A stretch of DNA of 64,000 bases, from the NCBI RefSeq assembly GCF_030272615.1, contig NC_081409.1, positions 912,236,340 through 912,300,339 of the forward strand, read 5' to 3'. This DNA is from Cryptomeria japonica (lineage: Eukaryota > Streptophyta > Pinopsida > Cupressales > Cupressaceae). Positions 48,588 to 62,095 of this stretch are shown piece by piece. The notes beneath the pieces are model-generated. The model worked only from the letters and a program-made list of their open reading frames with translations, searched no databases and had not been told where the DNA came from. The position numbers and the translations under genes are program-made. Within the stretch, counting starts at the first letter, position 1, and each line of letters starts with the position of its first letter.

Positions 48588-50594
48588 CACTTTAACTGAC
48601 AAAGCTGATTTGTTTGACTGCAGGAATACCTACCTATGTTGGAGTCACGAGAGAGATTCTCATCGACTCAGAGGTTACAACTAGAGCTAACATTTGAGGA
48701 CAGAGTCGTGATTGAGGTTATGGGTTTGCGATTCATTCTGTATGTAACTGAGTTTCAGGCGAACATGGGATTGTTGACTGCTTTAGCTAAGAGATGGCAC
48801 TCTGAGACATGCACGTTCCATTTGCAGATGGGTGAGATGACAGTCACCTTGGAGGATGTATATAGGATACTGAGGATACCGTTCGATGGAGAGTTGATAC
48901 CCTATGATTGAGACGGAGACAAGGATGCCCTTAGACGAGTGTTTCAGGATCCAGGACTAGAGATGAGGGTTGGACATTGGCGTGGGACACGATGACACAT
49001 ACTGGATTAGCATTACTAGTAGTGCTGGGAGGAGTGATCAGTGGGTTCCTGTGTCCGGATAGGGCAACACGAGGGTTGGCTGTGGGCTGGGGGAGCACAT
49101 TGGAGACACTGGTGACACAGCATACCAGATATGCATAGGGACCATGCATGTTGGCACACTTGTACTATGAGCTTCATCAGTTTGTATACCATGGATCCAT
49201 AGGATTGGGATGCGGAGTGACACTATTATAGGTATGGGCTTATGAGCATTTGTCGGTGACCCGACCGATACATTTCAAAGGCAGGGGCCATGGGCGCAGT
49301 TTTGTGCATTTATATGATATGATCACCTCGTAGCCGTGGATCGGGAGACTGGAGCACTAGCGCAGGGTCATCGATGAGATTGACACTGTGGTATGGAGAC
49401 CGTACCGAGAGTGTGAGGCGTGGGAGGATGACGCAGTGGAGCTGCCATACACCTTCAGGAGTAGGTATTTGATTGGGCAGATGCCCTATGTATTGGAGAG
49501 GCAGTTGGTTGATAGGGTATGCAGGCAGTTTGGCAGGATTCAGCAGATGCCATGAGGTTCCGGGATGTATGCTCGGATAGTGAGAAGTCAGGCACACTTC
49601 GGGTCATTGTTATCATATGATCAGGCAGTGATGCAGTTGGTAGAGATGGTGCCCATGCCTTGGGATATTTGGCCAGAGATAGAGGATGCAGGGATGGATG
49701 CAGAGTATACTGCATATTTGGCTGAGCATCCATTTCCGTGACAGACAGACCCAGGGGAGCAGATAGATGGAGATGGTGGGGGGGATGAGGATGATGATGG
49801 AGATGGTGGAGGTAGAGGTCGACGGAGGAGGCGGGGGATGATAGGAGAGAGGAGAGTGGCTCCATGGAGAGAGGGTGGGGAGGAGAGACAGGCTCAGGTG
49901 GTGAGAGGCTGAGGTGGTTTACCATTATAGGTGCCAACAACACAGGGTCCCAGATAGGTACAGGGACAGGGACGAGGACAGGGGCAGGGGTAGCCACAGG
50001 TACAGGGGCATGAGCAGCCACATGAGTAGCCATAGGTATAGGGGAGAGAGGAGGAGGAGCAGGATGAGCTACTAGAGTTGAGAGAGGTCTGTCAGGGACA
50101 GGCAGATGAGATCTAGGATCTAGAGCGGGAGACAGCTAGACTTAGGAGACAGCTAAGGGACATAGAGTGGGATCAGGCTATCCAGCGTTATACAAAGGCT
50201 GAGACAACACTGAGGGCAGGGAGGCAGGCAACAGAGGACATAGGAGTTGGTTATGCTTATGTTCTGTGAACTAGGGAGGAGATAGGCTACTGGAGAGACT
50301 TATACTATGGAGTTCTGCCACCAGAGCAGCGGGCTAGGAGCTTCCGTAGACCATCATGGACAACGACGACCACTGGAGGGAGGGATAGGAGACAGGCGTC
50401 TAGCGGTGGGGTTATGGGTCCTCCACCACCACCAGATAGAGGGGACAGGAGAGATGATCCTAGGACGGGTCCTTCCAAGGCTTAGACTCCGTCGAGGCCA
50501 GGCGGCTCCGAGGGAGGGAGTTCATCATAGCCTTAGAGGGCTCCCTATGTATCAGTTTTGTACCATTCTGTATGATGATGTAGACACCTTTGGG

Positions 50595-52250
50595 TGATTG
50601 TAGCCATATGATTTTGACATTATTGTATCCTGACACTTATGATTTTGATATATATGAGATGATTCATCCTTGCGGTAGCTATATGCATGTGTACCTATGT
50701 GATGAGATGTTTCATGATGTATGTTTCTATGTGATGGTTATGATATGGATGCAAATATGTATATGATGCAATGCAATATTTTTTTGTTCTTTTATGTTTT
50801 ATATGTGTATGCGTGATGCAAATGTGAATGTATGTAATGCAGATGAATATGATAATGCAAATGTAAAATGTGCTAACATGTGTTGTATGCAAGATGTGAT
50901 GCAATTGTGATATCTATATGTATGTATGAAATGCTAACATGTGGTAATGCAGGTGCAACTACATGAAATGCAAATATTTTTGGCGTGTCATTATACTCAG
51001 TCATGTTATAGCAGGCTACACGGACTCAATAAGGATGATGGAAGTCAATCAAGAAAGGGGGATGGAAGATAAAAGATATGAAAGTGGAAGAGCTTCTTGT
51101 GCGTTATCATCATTGAGCTTTATTATGGCAAAATAGGTTATGACAATAGAGGCATATGTTCGATCCAGAAAGCCATTGTACCCGTTTGCATGGAGATAAG
51201 ACAGTCACAAACAAAGAATGCCCCAGTTCACACTAGACTCACAGTGTCCTCATATCCTTGGACAAGCCATACTATTACTAAGAGACAATCCACAAACAAC
51301 AAAGAAAATAGGTGACAATACCCCATCCTCGCCTTTCTAGTCAAAGACATCTTGCAGATAAAATCTCTAGTCAGAGACATCCTGGAAAAGCTAAAAGACA
51401 TGTCACCAAGAAGATAAAATCAAAAGAAAACCAAGAATCGACACCAACATCCACTGTAGTCCTCAAGTTTAGTGTCTCTTGTCACTTGTATAAGTCTTAT
51501 TTGATTGTGGTCACAATGTTTACTTTCACAAAAAGGATAGATAGCACTGAGCCATAATGTTGTTTGAGTCTGTTGAAAGATTTGATTTGTTGAAGTCCAT
51601 TGTTACTGTTGTGTCCCATCTGAAACTGACTGAATCCATGAACTGATACTTTATTGCCAAGAAGACGAAACTTTATTGCGGTTTGGCGATGCAAATGTTG
51701 CTTTATTACGGATTGTGTGCGGATAGACTGAAGAAAGTTGGAAGAAACTGTACTCCTCGAAACATGTGATGCTCTCAGTTTCACACCCATCACTAGACGT
51801 AGGATTTGCCTTAGCCATAGATAGGAGCTGATTTATTATGGATGGAAAGGGGTGAAAAGGAAGGTTTATTATGAATGGTTAGCCAATCTTAGGTAGATCA
51901 ATAACAAGCCATGATGGGAATAGGTAAGTTTATTATGAATGGATAGGTTGTGAGTGTGTGCAAAGTGAAGGATGAAATGGAATCCTGAAGGAAGGAGGAG
52001 CAATGTCTCTACGCATGGCGTCGGTGACCCGGTTTTCACCATGGTACTTGCCAAGGGCGCCACCGAAGTGGTTTTCACCGTTGGACGAAAATGTTTTTCT
52101 ATTTTTCAATTTTTTTGTTGTCACAAGGCACCTGTTTGCTAGGTTTTCACCAAGTAATGATTTTTATTTTTATGATTTTTTTTGTCTTTTTGTGAATTTT
52201 TTTGATTTTTTTTTTTGTTTTGTATTTTTGAATTAGGATACTCTGAAGAG
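50595..52250. other. Non-coding 3' part of the Tat element
   Basis: 50640-50990 is a TG/ATG-rich low-complexity stretch with repeated GATGCAAATGTGAATGTA-like text. 51000-52250 has only short ORFs. Nothing recognised. Confidence 0.5.
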
Positions 52251-53585
52251 CTATGTGTAAAACCTGCGAAGGTGCATGTTGTTGATAGGATCCTCCAAAG
52301 GTTCACCCTCTGTGGTTGAGAGCTGATATGCACCAGATCCATATGTTGTTGTGATGATGTAAGGACCAAGCCAGTTTGGTTCAAATTTGCCCTTCTTCTC
52401 TTTGTCTTGCTGATTTTCAAGATTTTCTCAGAGAACCAAGTCACCTACCTCAAATGTGCGAGGCTTGACTTTATGATTGTAGCTGCGACTCATTCGTTGT
52501 TGATAAGCCTCGAGGTGATTAAAAGAAGTTTGTCTTCGCTCATCCAATAGTTCAAGTTCTTGTAAGCGAGAGACCCTGTAGTCTTCATCACTGATAATGT
52601 TTTGCAAAGAGACTCATAAAGAGGGTAACTCGACCTCAATAGGCAAGATAGTTTCAGTGTCATAGACAAGTGAATAGGGTGTAGCTCCTGTAGGTGTTCG
52701 GACGCTTGTGCGGTAAGCCCAAAGTGCAGGATTAAGTTGGATATGCCAATTGCGGCCAACGTTGTCGACTGTCTTTTTCAGGATTTTAAGGATTGTTTTA
52801 TTAGATGCCTCAGCTTGACTGTTACCTTGGGGTTTATAAGGTGTGGAAAAATGATGGGTAATATGGAAGCGGTCACAGAGTTCACAAACATCCTGATTTT
52901 TGAAGGGACGCCCGTTATCGGTGATGATGGAAACAGGAATACCGTATCGACAAATGATATAGTTGAGAATGAATGTAGCAATTTGTTTTCCAGTGACTTG
53001 TGCAAGAGGCACGACTTCAATCCATTTTGTGAAATACTCTGTGGCAGTGATGATGAATTTATGACCATTGGAGGAAGGAGGGTGAATCTTGCCTATGAGA
53101 TCGAGTCCCCATTGGCAAAAGGGCCAAGGAGTCGCAATTGGTTGAAGTTCTTGTGTTGGCACATGAATGAGGTCTCCATGAATTTGATACTGCTTACATT
53201 TCTTGACAAACTGATATGAGTCTTTTTCCATATTGGGCTAGTAATATCCAGTCTGAATGAGTTTCTTGGCTAAGGTAGGACCACCAGAATGTGGACCACA
53301 TATCCCTTCATGAACTTCACGTAACACAATCTGAGCTTCATCCCCTTCTAAACATCTAAGAAGAGTGTCATCTAGACCTCGACGGTATAGGATATCGGCT
53401 AAAATGACGTATCGAGAAGATTGGTGAATGAAAGTGTGATGTTGGTTATTGGATAGGTCAGGAGGAAGTGTATTGTCACGAAGGTATGTGAAAATGGGAC
53501 CATATAACTGGGACTTAGGACCGACGACACATATCATCTCAGTAAGAGTGATCTCATATGAGGGAACCAAAAGGTTGTCCACCAA
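52251..53585 (-). pseudogene. Tat element integrase
   Basis: Zinc region (HEGICGPHSGG ... KKCKQYQIHG), core with WGLDLIGKIH, ITDNGRPF and QGNSQAEASNKT carrying the D, D, E residues, and a C-terminal GPY-type module (NWLGPYIITTTYGSGAYQL), ending at TAG 52251. In-frame stops are TAG at 53238 and TGA at 52614. A frameshift follows 52614. Confidence 0.92.
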
Positions 53586-53606
53586 GAACTCATAGCGGGT
53601 CTCATT

Positions 53607-54161
53607 CTATGGTAGATCAATTAGTGAAGCAATTGTAGCCATAGCATCTGCGACTCGATTCTGCTCTCTTGGTATCTGCTCAAAATCTAACTTCATGAAA
53701 TGTTGTTTTAGGTCATCCACCATTCTTTTGTAAGGCATTAATTTCTCATCCTTTGTTTGGTAGGCATCAGTTGCTTGATGAATTACAAGTTGAGAGTCCC
53801 AAAAAACATGAAGTTCTTGGATCTTCCACTGAACTGCAATCTGTAATCTAGTTGTTAATGCTTCGTATTCCGCCATGTTATTAGTGCAGGGAAATGAAAA
53901 TCGATATGATTTTGGTATGGAATCCCCTTGAGGAGTTATGAAGAGGATACCAGCTCTTGCCCCATGCTGTGTGTATGAGCCATCAAAGTATAGCTGCCAA
54001 GGCTTTGCATGTGACACTGTCAAGATGGATTCATCTAGGAATTCTGAAGTTAGAGGAACATCATCTATCATGGGAGCATCCACTAATTGATCTGCGATGG
54101 CTTGTCCTTTTATTGCTTTTCTGTCCACATACTCAATGTTGAATTCACTCAGGAGCATCAC
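53607..54161 (-). pseudogene. Tat element second RNase H (archaeal-type)
   Basis: An RNase H fold of about 150 residues between the first RNase H and integrase: QLYFDGSYTQHGARAGILF, NNMAEYEAL, VFWDSQLVI and QNRVADAMA carry the acidic residues. This extra domain marks the Tat lineage of Gypsy elements. It closes with TAG at 53607. Confidence 0.92.
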
Positions 54162-55391
54162 CTATTTGGCTAGTCAACCAGTAAGCGTTGCCTTATTGAG
54201 AAGGTATTTCAATGGATCAATCCTTGCAACCAACTTAGTTTTATGAGTTAACATGTAATGTCATAATTTCTGTGAAGCAAAGACCACAGTGAGACACACA
54301 CGCTCAATTGGTGTGTAGTTTAGCTCATATCCCACCAATGTGTGACTGATGTAGTAGACTGCCTTTTCTTTGCCCTCAGCAACTTGTTGTGCTAAGAGTG
54401 CCCCCAGTGCTGTTGAAGTAGCTAATATGTATAGTAATAGAGGCTGATCTAGAACTAGTGGCATCAATACTGGCGGATTCAGAAGATAATCTTTGAGTAT
54501 CTGAAAAGCCTGTTGACAATTATCATCCCATTTGAATTTGATGTTTTTATGTAGCAAGTGTTGAAAAGGATTACATTTATCCACAAGTTGTGCTATGAAT
54601 CTTCGTATGGACTGGAGTCTCCCTTGCAAAGATCAAAGTTGACTGATGTTTCGTGGTGGTTGCATCTCTAGGATGACCTTGACTTTTGCTGGATCGGCTT
54701 CGATTCCTCTTTTTGATACAATGAATCCCAGGAGCTTCCCGGAGGTTACTCCAAAGACAAATTTCTTGGGGTTTAATCTTAGTTTGTATTTTTCCAACCA
54801 ATCAAAGACGACTGAAAGTATGTCCAAATGTGTATCTCTATCTATTGATTTGCTCAAGAGGTCGTCAACATAATCTTCCACAGTAACGTGCATGAGATCA
54901 TGAAAGATAGTAGTCATGGCTCTTTGATATGTAGCACCTACATTTTTTAGCCCAAAGGGCGTGACATTCCAATAGAAAGTTCCCCAAGGACAAGTGAATG
55001 TTGTTTTATGCTGATCCTCGGATGCAATTTTTATTTGATTATAACTAGAGAATCCATCCATCAAAGATAACATTGCATGACCTGCTATGAGATCTACAAT
55101 CAAATCTATGTTTGGTAATGGGAAGTCATCCTTAGGACAAGCTTTGTTGATGTCTTTGAAGTCTGTACATATTCTGATGCTACGATCTAGTTTACTGACA
55201 GACACTAAGTTGGAGATCCATTTAGGATAATCAATTGGGCATATGAATCCGACATCCAATAATTTTTCAAGCTCTGCTTTGACTAATAATGCCACTTGTG
55301 GATGCATCTTTCTTAATTTTTGTTTCACTAGTTTTGCACTCGGTTTAACTGTCAAATGATGCATTACCAGATCCGGATCCAATCCAGGCAT
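54162..55391 (-). pseudogene. Tat element reverse transcriptase and RNase H
   Basis: RT motifs include GFICPIDYPKWISNLVSVSK, RICTDFKDINKACPKDDFPL, FSSYNQIKI, and the catalytic VEDYVDDLLSKS. RNase H follows (FKWDDNCQQAFQILKDYLLN ... PIERVCL). The region stays in the gag-pol frame, with TGA at 54633 and 54261, and TGA then TAG near 54165-54180. Confidence 0.93.
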
Positions 55392-55553
55392 ATCAGCGTA
55401 TGACCATGCAAAATTAATTTGTCACTTCGTGAAGAAACTTATGAATTTGGATCTTTTTGTCTCCGTCAGAGATTGTGCCAGGAATATGTTATGTGGACTT
55501 TCTTCTATACCAATGTTTGTTTTGATGGTCTCCTCTACCAACATAGATGATTT

Positions 55554-56558
55554 TTATTCATACGATGCTGGGAGAATGTCGATCCTTCCATCCTTGGGCA
55601 CCTCAGAGAGGTTTTCACCCTTAGATACATCCTTTCTTTTTACTTTTTTGGGGTCAGACAGCGCCACAACGTGGTTTTGACCATAAGACCCTTGACTTGT
55701 TTTTATTTTTATGTTTTTGCGACTAGAAGGCCCGACAACCTCACCAAAATATGCCACGCTATTATGTTCTATAGTGTATCCTGCTTTATGGTCCCCAGGG
55801 GGAAGATCATCTCGTATGCCTAGATAATCAATAAAAGCTTCATCATTTTGAAATGTGTCGAACTGTGCAAGTCCTTCATGGTCCCAGTCAATAAGTTGGT
55901 GGTGAACAAGGGGAAGGCCTTTGATGTCTTCAAAGTTAGTGGGGCTAAGAGTGAAAATGCAGTTATATTCAGGTATGTCGAGGTAATCATCGAGGTCATC
56001 GTTGGCACTCTCCTCATCTGTCTCAATCATGAACGAATTCAAATTATCATCACTAGTAGCACATTCTGGGACAGGTGTTCTCATTCTATGTGATTTTGAC
56101 CTAGAACCTAGAAGCAAGGACCGTGTGGGATCCTCAGGGGTTGTTTCTTGACCAACCTTGAATTTCCTATAAAATTCCTCTTCTTCTGTGGGTTCACCTA
56201 GTTCTCTGAATGTCTCGATGAGTTCATAGTCACTGGAGGATTTGTCTAAATCCCATTCCCATTCATTGGAGTCTATGGAATAGCGATTCTCTTGTTGAAT
56301 TTTGGCAACTTTGATTTGTAATGCTTCTCCTGTCTTTTGAGTGTTTACCTTGGAAGACATGAAACCAAGTCCTTTCGAGCATTCCTTTTTGAATGTTAAT
56401 TCATGTTGTAAAGGTTCAATGATACCTTCCTTTCTTAAGCCAAGAGGACTTTTGCCATCATACCCAAATTTTGGTAGGATCTTGAATCCTTTGCCATAAT
56501 TTTCACATGGTATGTTGATGTGATCTTGTGTATCATTTTCAGGGTCTTTGTAAAGCAT
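55554..56558 (-). pseudogene. Linker between protease and RT, with a G-patch-like segment
   Basis: Same frame as pol. KILPKFGYDGKSPLGLRKEG resembles the G-patch-like stretch found downstream of the protease in Tat elements. The rest is acidic and of low similarity. A TAA closes it at 55554. Confidence 0.6.
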
Positions 56559-56636
56559 TTTGTATAAGTCTTCTTCTTCCAGTTCACCCCATCTTTGAAA
56601 GATAGTAGGGTCCCATTTGAGTATAATGATGGATAC

Positions 56637-57344
56637 CTACTTATTAGGATGTGGTCTTCCATATTCTTTTGGTGAACTCATAACTTGTTGTAAGCACATG
56701 GTTTGATTCAAAGTGTATTTACCCATGCCCTTGTCCTGAAATTTCCCTTTAAGTTCACCTTGTTTTGATGTCGAAGGTTTTAATGATTCAGGATCAATGT
56801 ATGCAGAAGAAGGGACAACTTCCCTATTACTTGGAATGATCATCTCAGTTTTCGGTCTCAATTTATTGCAGTGTATGAATGGATTAGGATCACCATTAAC
56901 TGTTATTTCAATTCTGTTGTGAGCAAACTTAATGCATTGGTGATATGTAGATGGGACTGCCCTCATTTCATGAATCCAAGGATGTCCTAGTAATATATTG
57001 TATGTGAGATCTAGGTCTAGGACTTGACAAACCACATCCTTTGTAAATGGCCCAACTCTGAGAGGCAAGGTGACTGTGCCTTTGGATGAACGCTCTTTGT
57101 CATCATATGCCTTGATGATAATTTTGTTTGTAGAATTCGCAGCTTTATTAGAATATCCCAATTGTTTAATAGTTCTCAATGTGCAAATGTTTAGACCTGC
57201 TCCTCCATCTATCAGGACTCGTTTTATTCGATGTTTTTGTATGAAGGCTTCAATGTGTAATGGTGCATTATGTGGTTGACTTACAAAGGCATTGTCAACT
57301 TCTGTGAATGTAAGGGAGTGTGGAATAGAAAGGTATCCCACCAT
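56637..57344 (-). pseudogene. Tat element aspartic protease
   Basis: RVLIDGGAGLNICTLRTIKQ holds the active-site region (DGGAG where D-S/T-GA is usual). LDLTYNILLGHPWIHEMRAV is the conserved strand near the C-terminus of retropepsins. The TAG at 56637 ends the open part. Confidence 0.85.
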
Positions 57345-57476
57345 GGCTTGAAACTAGTCCACGTTCAGATCAGTAGGGACAAAAGTGTCTCTCAAGATTT
57401 TGTCAAGAATGGCTTTATGTGTGGGGGATATGCGTAAGAGCTCAAGGATTGAGATGAGCGCGAGTGTCTTCCCCAA

Positions 57477-59781
57477 CTATTCTACAAGGTCATACTCAGG
57501 TTTGGTTGATGAAGAAGCAGTGTTTTTAGCTGGAGCACCTTGCAAAGTGAATTTACCTTGACGAGTTGTAACATTACATTCAGAGGTAGGTTCAGAAGAA
57601 GATCCAATGCCTTTTAGGACGATCTTGGGTCTTTGGGTAGACTTCTTAGGTGTTTTTTCCTTGATGATAATGGTAGAGACATAATTGTCCATCGAAATGT
57701 GATTGATAGTTGAATCATAGTTATAGGATGCTCTGGTATAGTTGGTCTGGTCATCTGTGGCTTTAGCTTTTCCCTTGTCATGTTTTGGGAATGGTTCCTT
57801 AAACATCTCATGTTCTTGATTGGATGAGTGTCCTTCAATCTCAATGTCACCTCTATCAATAAGATCTTGTATGATGTTCTTCAGTCGATGACAATTTCCT
57901 GTTTTATGACCTTTGCTCTTATGAAATTCACAATATTCATCATCATTCCACCAATTTGGTTTGACCTTTGGCTCATATGGAGGAAAATCTAGAATTGTTA
58001 TTATTTTGTTTGCCACTAGCTTTTTGAAGACTGATTCAAGTGGTTATCCCAATGGAGTGTACTTCTTTCATGATTTGGAAATGGTTTGAGTATTCACCTA
58101 ATTGTTTGTAGAGCTTGATCTGAAAAAAACAATTTTGGGTCGTACTGTATTGGTATCCATAACACCATCATTGACTGTGTTCTTGTTTTTATTCCAAAAT
58201 CTTGGCTTATCTTTTCTTTTAAAGTCCTCTTTGTTTTCTTTGAATATCTTAATGACTCCTTATTCAATTAGGACCTTCTCTATTGCTAAACCTTTTTCAA
58301 TGACGTCCTTGAAGGTGGACAAACAAGCTTTTCTTAGGTCATAACCAATGTCTTTGTTAACGTTCTACGTGAACATCTCTACCATTTGTTTCTGTGGAAT
58401 TTCACAAGAGCATCTACTGGCTAGATTCCTCCATCTTTGTAAAAATGATGAAAAATATTCTCCATCCTTTTGTTTGGTGTTGCACAAAGTAGTGACTGAT
58501 ATGTTTGTCTCTATGTTGTATGAGAAATGTTGGATAAATGCCTCAACTAAGTCACCCCATGACTTAATTCTAGGTGGGAGTTGGGAGAACCATTCCATAG
58601 CTTGATCACCTAAGCTTTGTGGAAATAATCTCATCAAATATGTCTCTTTTGTTGCTACCTCAATGCAAGCTGTGAAAAATTGTCTTATATGTGCCTTAGG
58701 ATCCCCTTTTCCTCTGTACTTATCAAACTTAGGTGTCACGAAATGTGTAGGAAATGGAGGCATTGGAATTATTTTGTCAAATGGATAAGGACATATGTCT
58801 CTCATTGTGTAAGTTGGCTTCGGTGTATTTATGTCCTCTATTTTCTTTTGTAAGTTCTTGATTTGTTGTTCCAAATTATTCTTAGGTGGAGACTGACTTC
58901 TTGGACCATACCCCATGCTTGAGGCACCGGGTGGAGGAGGAGCATGTTGCATATATGGATGATATTGATCATACACATGTTCATATGGAGGAGGTCTATA
59001 ATGATGTTGTGTATATGTACCACTTTGGTATAGAATCATGGTGAGGAATGGAATATCTGCTTTGTCCATGTATACCATACTCTATAAGAATGTCATGAGT
59101 TTGTTCTTGTGTGTTCCCCCAAAATTTGACACGGGGTTTCCTTGTGTCCAAATTTGGAATATGCCTTTGAATATCCAATTGCTTTGGTGGTTGATCCTTA
59201 GCATTGGTATGTGATTGAGTATATTTTTCTGCATAAGACTTCTATGATGGTCTGTGAAGGTGAGTATCATACTCTTGACCATGTGTATGTGGGACCTCAG
59301 GTTTTTGAAACAAAGATGATGGTGATTCAAGCACCATATGTGGTCCTCTATTGCCTCCACTATTAGGCCTCCTTTGATCCATGTTGAGGTGAGGTTGTTG
59401 CAAAGGTCGATTATCCATTATTTGAGACATGTAAAAATCATGAGGGATCTTGGCTCCACTTTGTGCCATCACTTGTAAGAAGTATTGTCTATCTCTCCTC
59501 ATTATTTCCTCAACCAATCGATTGAAATGGGGATCCATAATGGTGTCTTCCACTTTTGCTGAATGTACTGAAATGTTGTCCATATTGTCATTGTGTGTAT
59601 CATTGTTGTTTGTAGTGTCCATGTTCTCAACATTTGGAATGTTTCTATAAGCATCCATGTCAGGTAATGTAGTATGATCAGAATTGAAATAGATATCATT
59701 GTCAAACTCATAGGAACTCATGTTTGCAGACTCTTGAGACTCTTTAGCTTCTCTCCTAGATTTTTTGGGAACGGGTTTCAA
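57477..59781 (-). pseudogene. Tat element gag
   Basis: Starts MKPVPKKSRREAKES at 59781. A frameshift near 59100-59240 joins it to the main frame (59078 downward), which then holds all of gag-pol. The core includes WFSQLPPRIKSWGDLVEAFI and a knuckle-like C-x2-H-x4-H-x4-C (CEFHKSKGHKTGNC). Stops include TAG at 58365 and 57477 and several between 58020 and 58290. Confidence 0.9.
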
Positions 59782-60305
59782 CCATGAACTAGATATTGAC
59801 CAAGATGTGTGAGACTAGATGAAAAATGGAAAGAGTATGGAAGACCAAGAGTTGGATGGAATGTAAATGAATCTGAGGTGTACTTGCAATGTCCAAAGTG
59901 TAAGACCAAGTATGTATGTAGTAGAGTAGGCATGAATTCCAAAGAGATGATAGTTTCTCTTGATGAGGTAAGTTGACCTTGACTCTAAGTAAGACCAAAT
60001 GAGACCCAAAGGTGATAGACCTTGATGAGGGACCACTTAGCAAAATGATGTTGTATGTAGAGTGTTGACAAAGTATGATGAGGACAAGCAAGTGACCTTT
60101 TGACTCTAGTTTAGACAAATGTGAATGTAATGTAAGGTGTAAAGCAATGATGGACTTTTTGAGGCCCAAAAATAGGTTGAATGCTAGATGAAAACCCAGA
60201 GAGATACCTAGGAAGCTCAATAAGTCTGAAACTAGTTGTTACTTGTTTGCTGGATTATGAAAGTTTTCAATGACGTGCTTGTATACTTCACAAAAGTGCT
60301 CAAAT

Positions 60306-60475
60306 GACACATACGCTATTCTGTCAGACACAGACGCGCTTAAATGACACAGACGTGGTTCTGTCAGACACATACGCGTTCCTGAGATGTTGTAAATGCA
60401 ATGTTGCTCAAGAGAACACAGACGCATTTCTGCCCTTCACAGACGCAGTTCTATGAACAGACGCGTTTCTCAAAA
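60306..60475 (+). repeat. CACAGACGCG repeat block 1
   Basis: About eight copies of ACAGACGCG or one-base variants, 15-40 bp apart, in the Tat leader near gag. Variants with TACG or ACGT are consistent with point decay. Confidence 0.75.
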
Positions 60476-61674
60476 CTTTGTGCAATTTTTCCAATATGTG
60501 AAGTGACTTGTTGTGACCAAATCTGAATGTTTGACTGTTTTTCATGACAAGAGGACACAATGTTGATGAGGACTCAATGTTTGCAAGTGTTTAGACCCAA
60601 AAATGACTCAAAGAAAAGTGTGTTGTTTGATGTAAAAATGTTTTGCATACACTTGAAGACACAACAGACACAGTGTTTTAATGTTTGGTCTTGAATGTTT
60701 GATTGTTCAAAATAAGACAAGCACAATTCTTATGGTTGGCCAGGACAATAGTTGTTTATTCCCACATGAGGCTACGCTATTCAGAGCGGATACTTAGATG
60801 CTTGACCCCACTGGCTCCACCCTCAGCACTCACTTCTCGGTGCAACCAAGCATCAGTCCCCATGGAAACTTCCCATGGCGAACTTTGTACCTCTACTAAG
60901 AACCGTATGTGTGTGGGCCGCTTCAGAGGTTTGACCTCCTGCCCCAACAACTAGAAGGATTTTGGCTTCTAAAACAAAAAGGTGCTAGTAAGGGCATCCG
61001 CTCATGTGGCCATACATGCGGCATTTTCAGCTCTATTAATACAGAAGGCTCCCAGCCGGTAGGGGTTACACCCTACAACTGATCAAATAAATTTGATCAA
61101 ACGGGTTTATGTGGAGACATAGTGTCGGTATGAACTAATTAGCACACATTATCCATAGTTTTCACCATGAATACAGTTGTTTATAGTGGTTCGGAAGAGG
61201 TGGGTTTTCCTCGCTACCACTTGGGTTGTTCTCTCCTCACTAGAGGTCCTAATGACCACACAGGGAGACAGACCCTCTAAAGATGAAACAAAAAGAGCCT
61301 ATTGCTTAAGACACAAAAGACACTGGTTCAATTTTAGTGCACCAATTGAAGTGTTTGCTAGTCTATGAAAATAAGGCACACAATAAAGATCAAAAACCCT
61401 TGCCAAGGTCCTGCAACAAAGATCTATTAGTAGTTTCAAATGATCACTCCTTCCTGCAAGCACACAAGTTAGGTAAATTTTAGATCCAAAAGACATTGTG
61501 AAATAGGGGCCTTCAACAAAACGATTTTTGCTTTCAAGACAAGCTGCACCAATTTTGTTAGCTAGATCTGAAGATGTTAGCTCAATATAAACCAGATCCG
61601 AAGCATTAAAAGCAAGACAAAATGGCGAAAAATGAAAACCTTAAATGAGGAATTTTTTATTTTATTTTTTGAAA

Positions 61675-62095
61675 ACACAGATGCGATTTTACCCTACACA
61701 GACGCGATTTTACCCAACACAGACGCGATTCCACAACACAGACGCGTTTTAACACCTCACAGATGCGTTTCTGCAAAAAAAATGCAAAACAAAAAATCCT
61801 ACAAGACACAAACATGATTAAAATAATCACAGACGCGGCTAAATCTCACAAACGCGATTAAATCGCCCACAGACACGCCTATAATGAAAACCTGCAATCT
61901 GGAAAATGAAAATACTATCGGAAACACAAACACGATTCAGAGGTTCACAGATGCGATTCGGGAACACAAACACGATCCTGCAATCTGCAAAAAAAAGTGA
62001 AATAATTTCGAAGATGCAGACGCGATTCTAGATGTCACAGACGCGACAGAAAATAAAAAACGCGATCTGAAAGTACACAAACACGAAACTATCAA
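61675..62095 (+). repeat. CACAGACGCG repeat block 2
   Basis: About fifteen copies of CACARACRCGATT, many with the CpG turned to TG or CA. They are the inverted equivalent of the motif at 47855-48105. Confidence 0.8.

Larger units (their letters stand above)
47686..50594 (+). pseudogene. Plant mobile domain (aminotransferase-like) gene, antisense inside the Tat element
   Basis: Exon 1 (47686-47751, 22 codons, MALVHRFDRVRRFQRPADAG then EL) is followed by a donor GTAAGT. An acceptor (TGACTGCAG) at 48623 leads into exon 2 in the same phase (EYLPMLESRERFSS). Exon 2 contains LLTALAKRWHSETCTFHL then MGEMTVTLEDVYRILRIPFD, the typical plant mobile domain pattern, and downstream, across frameshifts and stops, W-rich segments, a basic RGRRRRR patch, a Q/E-rich helix and a proline/glycine tail. 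TGA near 48909 and later stops kill it. It lies opposite to the Tat genes and looks like a captured or co-resident gene. Confidence 0.75.

Noticed and set aside
48171-50033. Minus-strand ORFs rich in proline and histidine (for example 49455-50033).
   Set aside because: They are antisense shadows of the plant mobile domain gene on the plus strand.
59789-60220. A 143-codon minus-strand ORF in the Tat leader.
   Set aside because: Hydrophobic low-complexity translation with no family resemblance, probably leader sequence.
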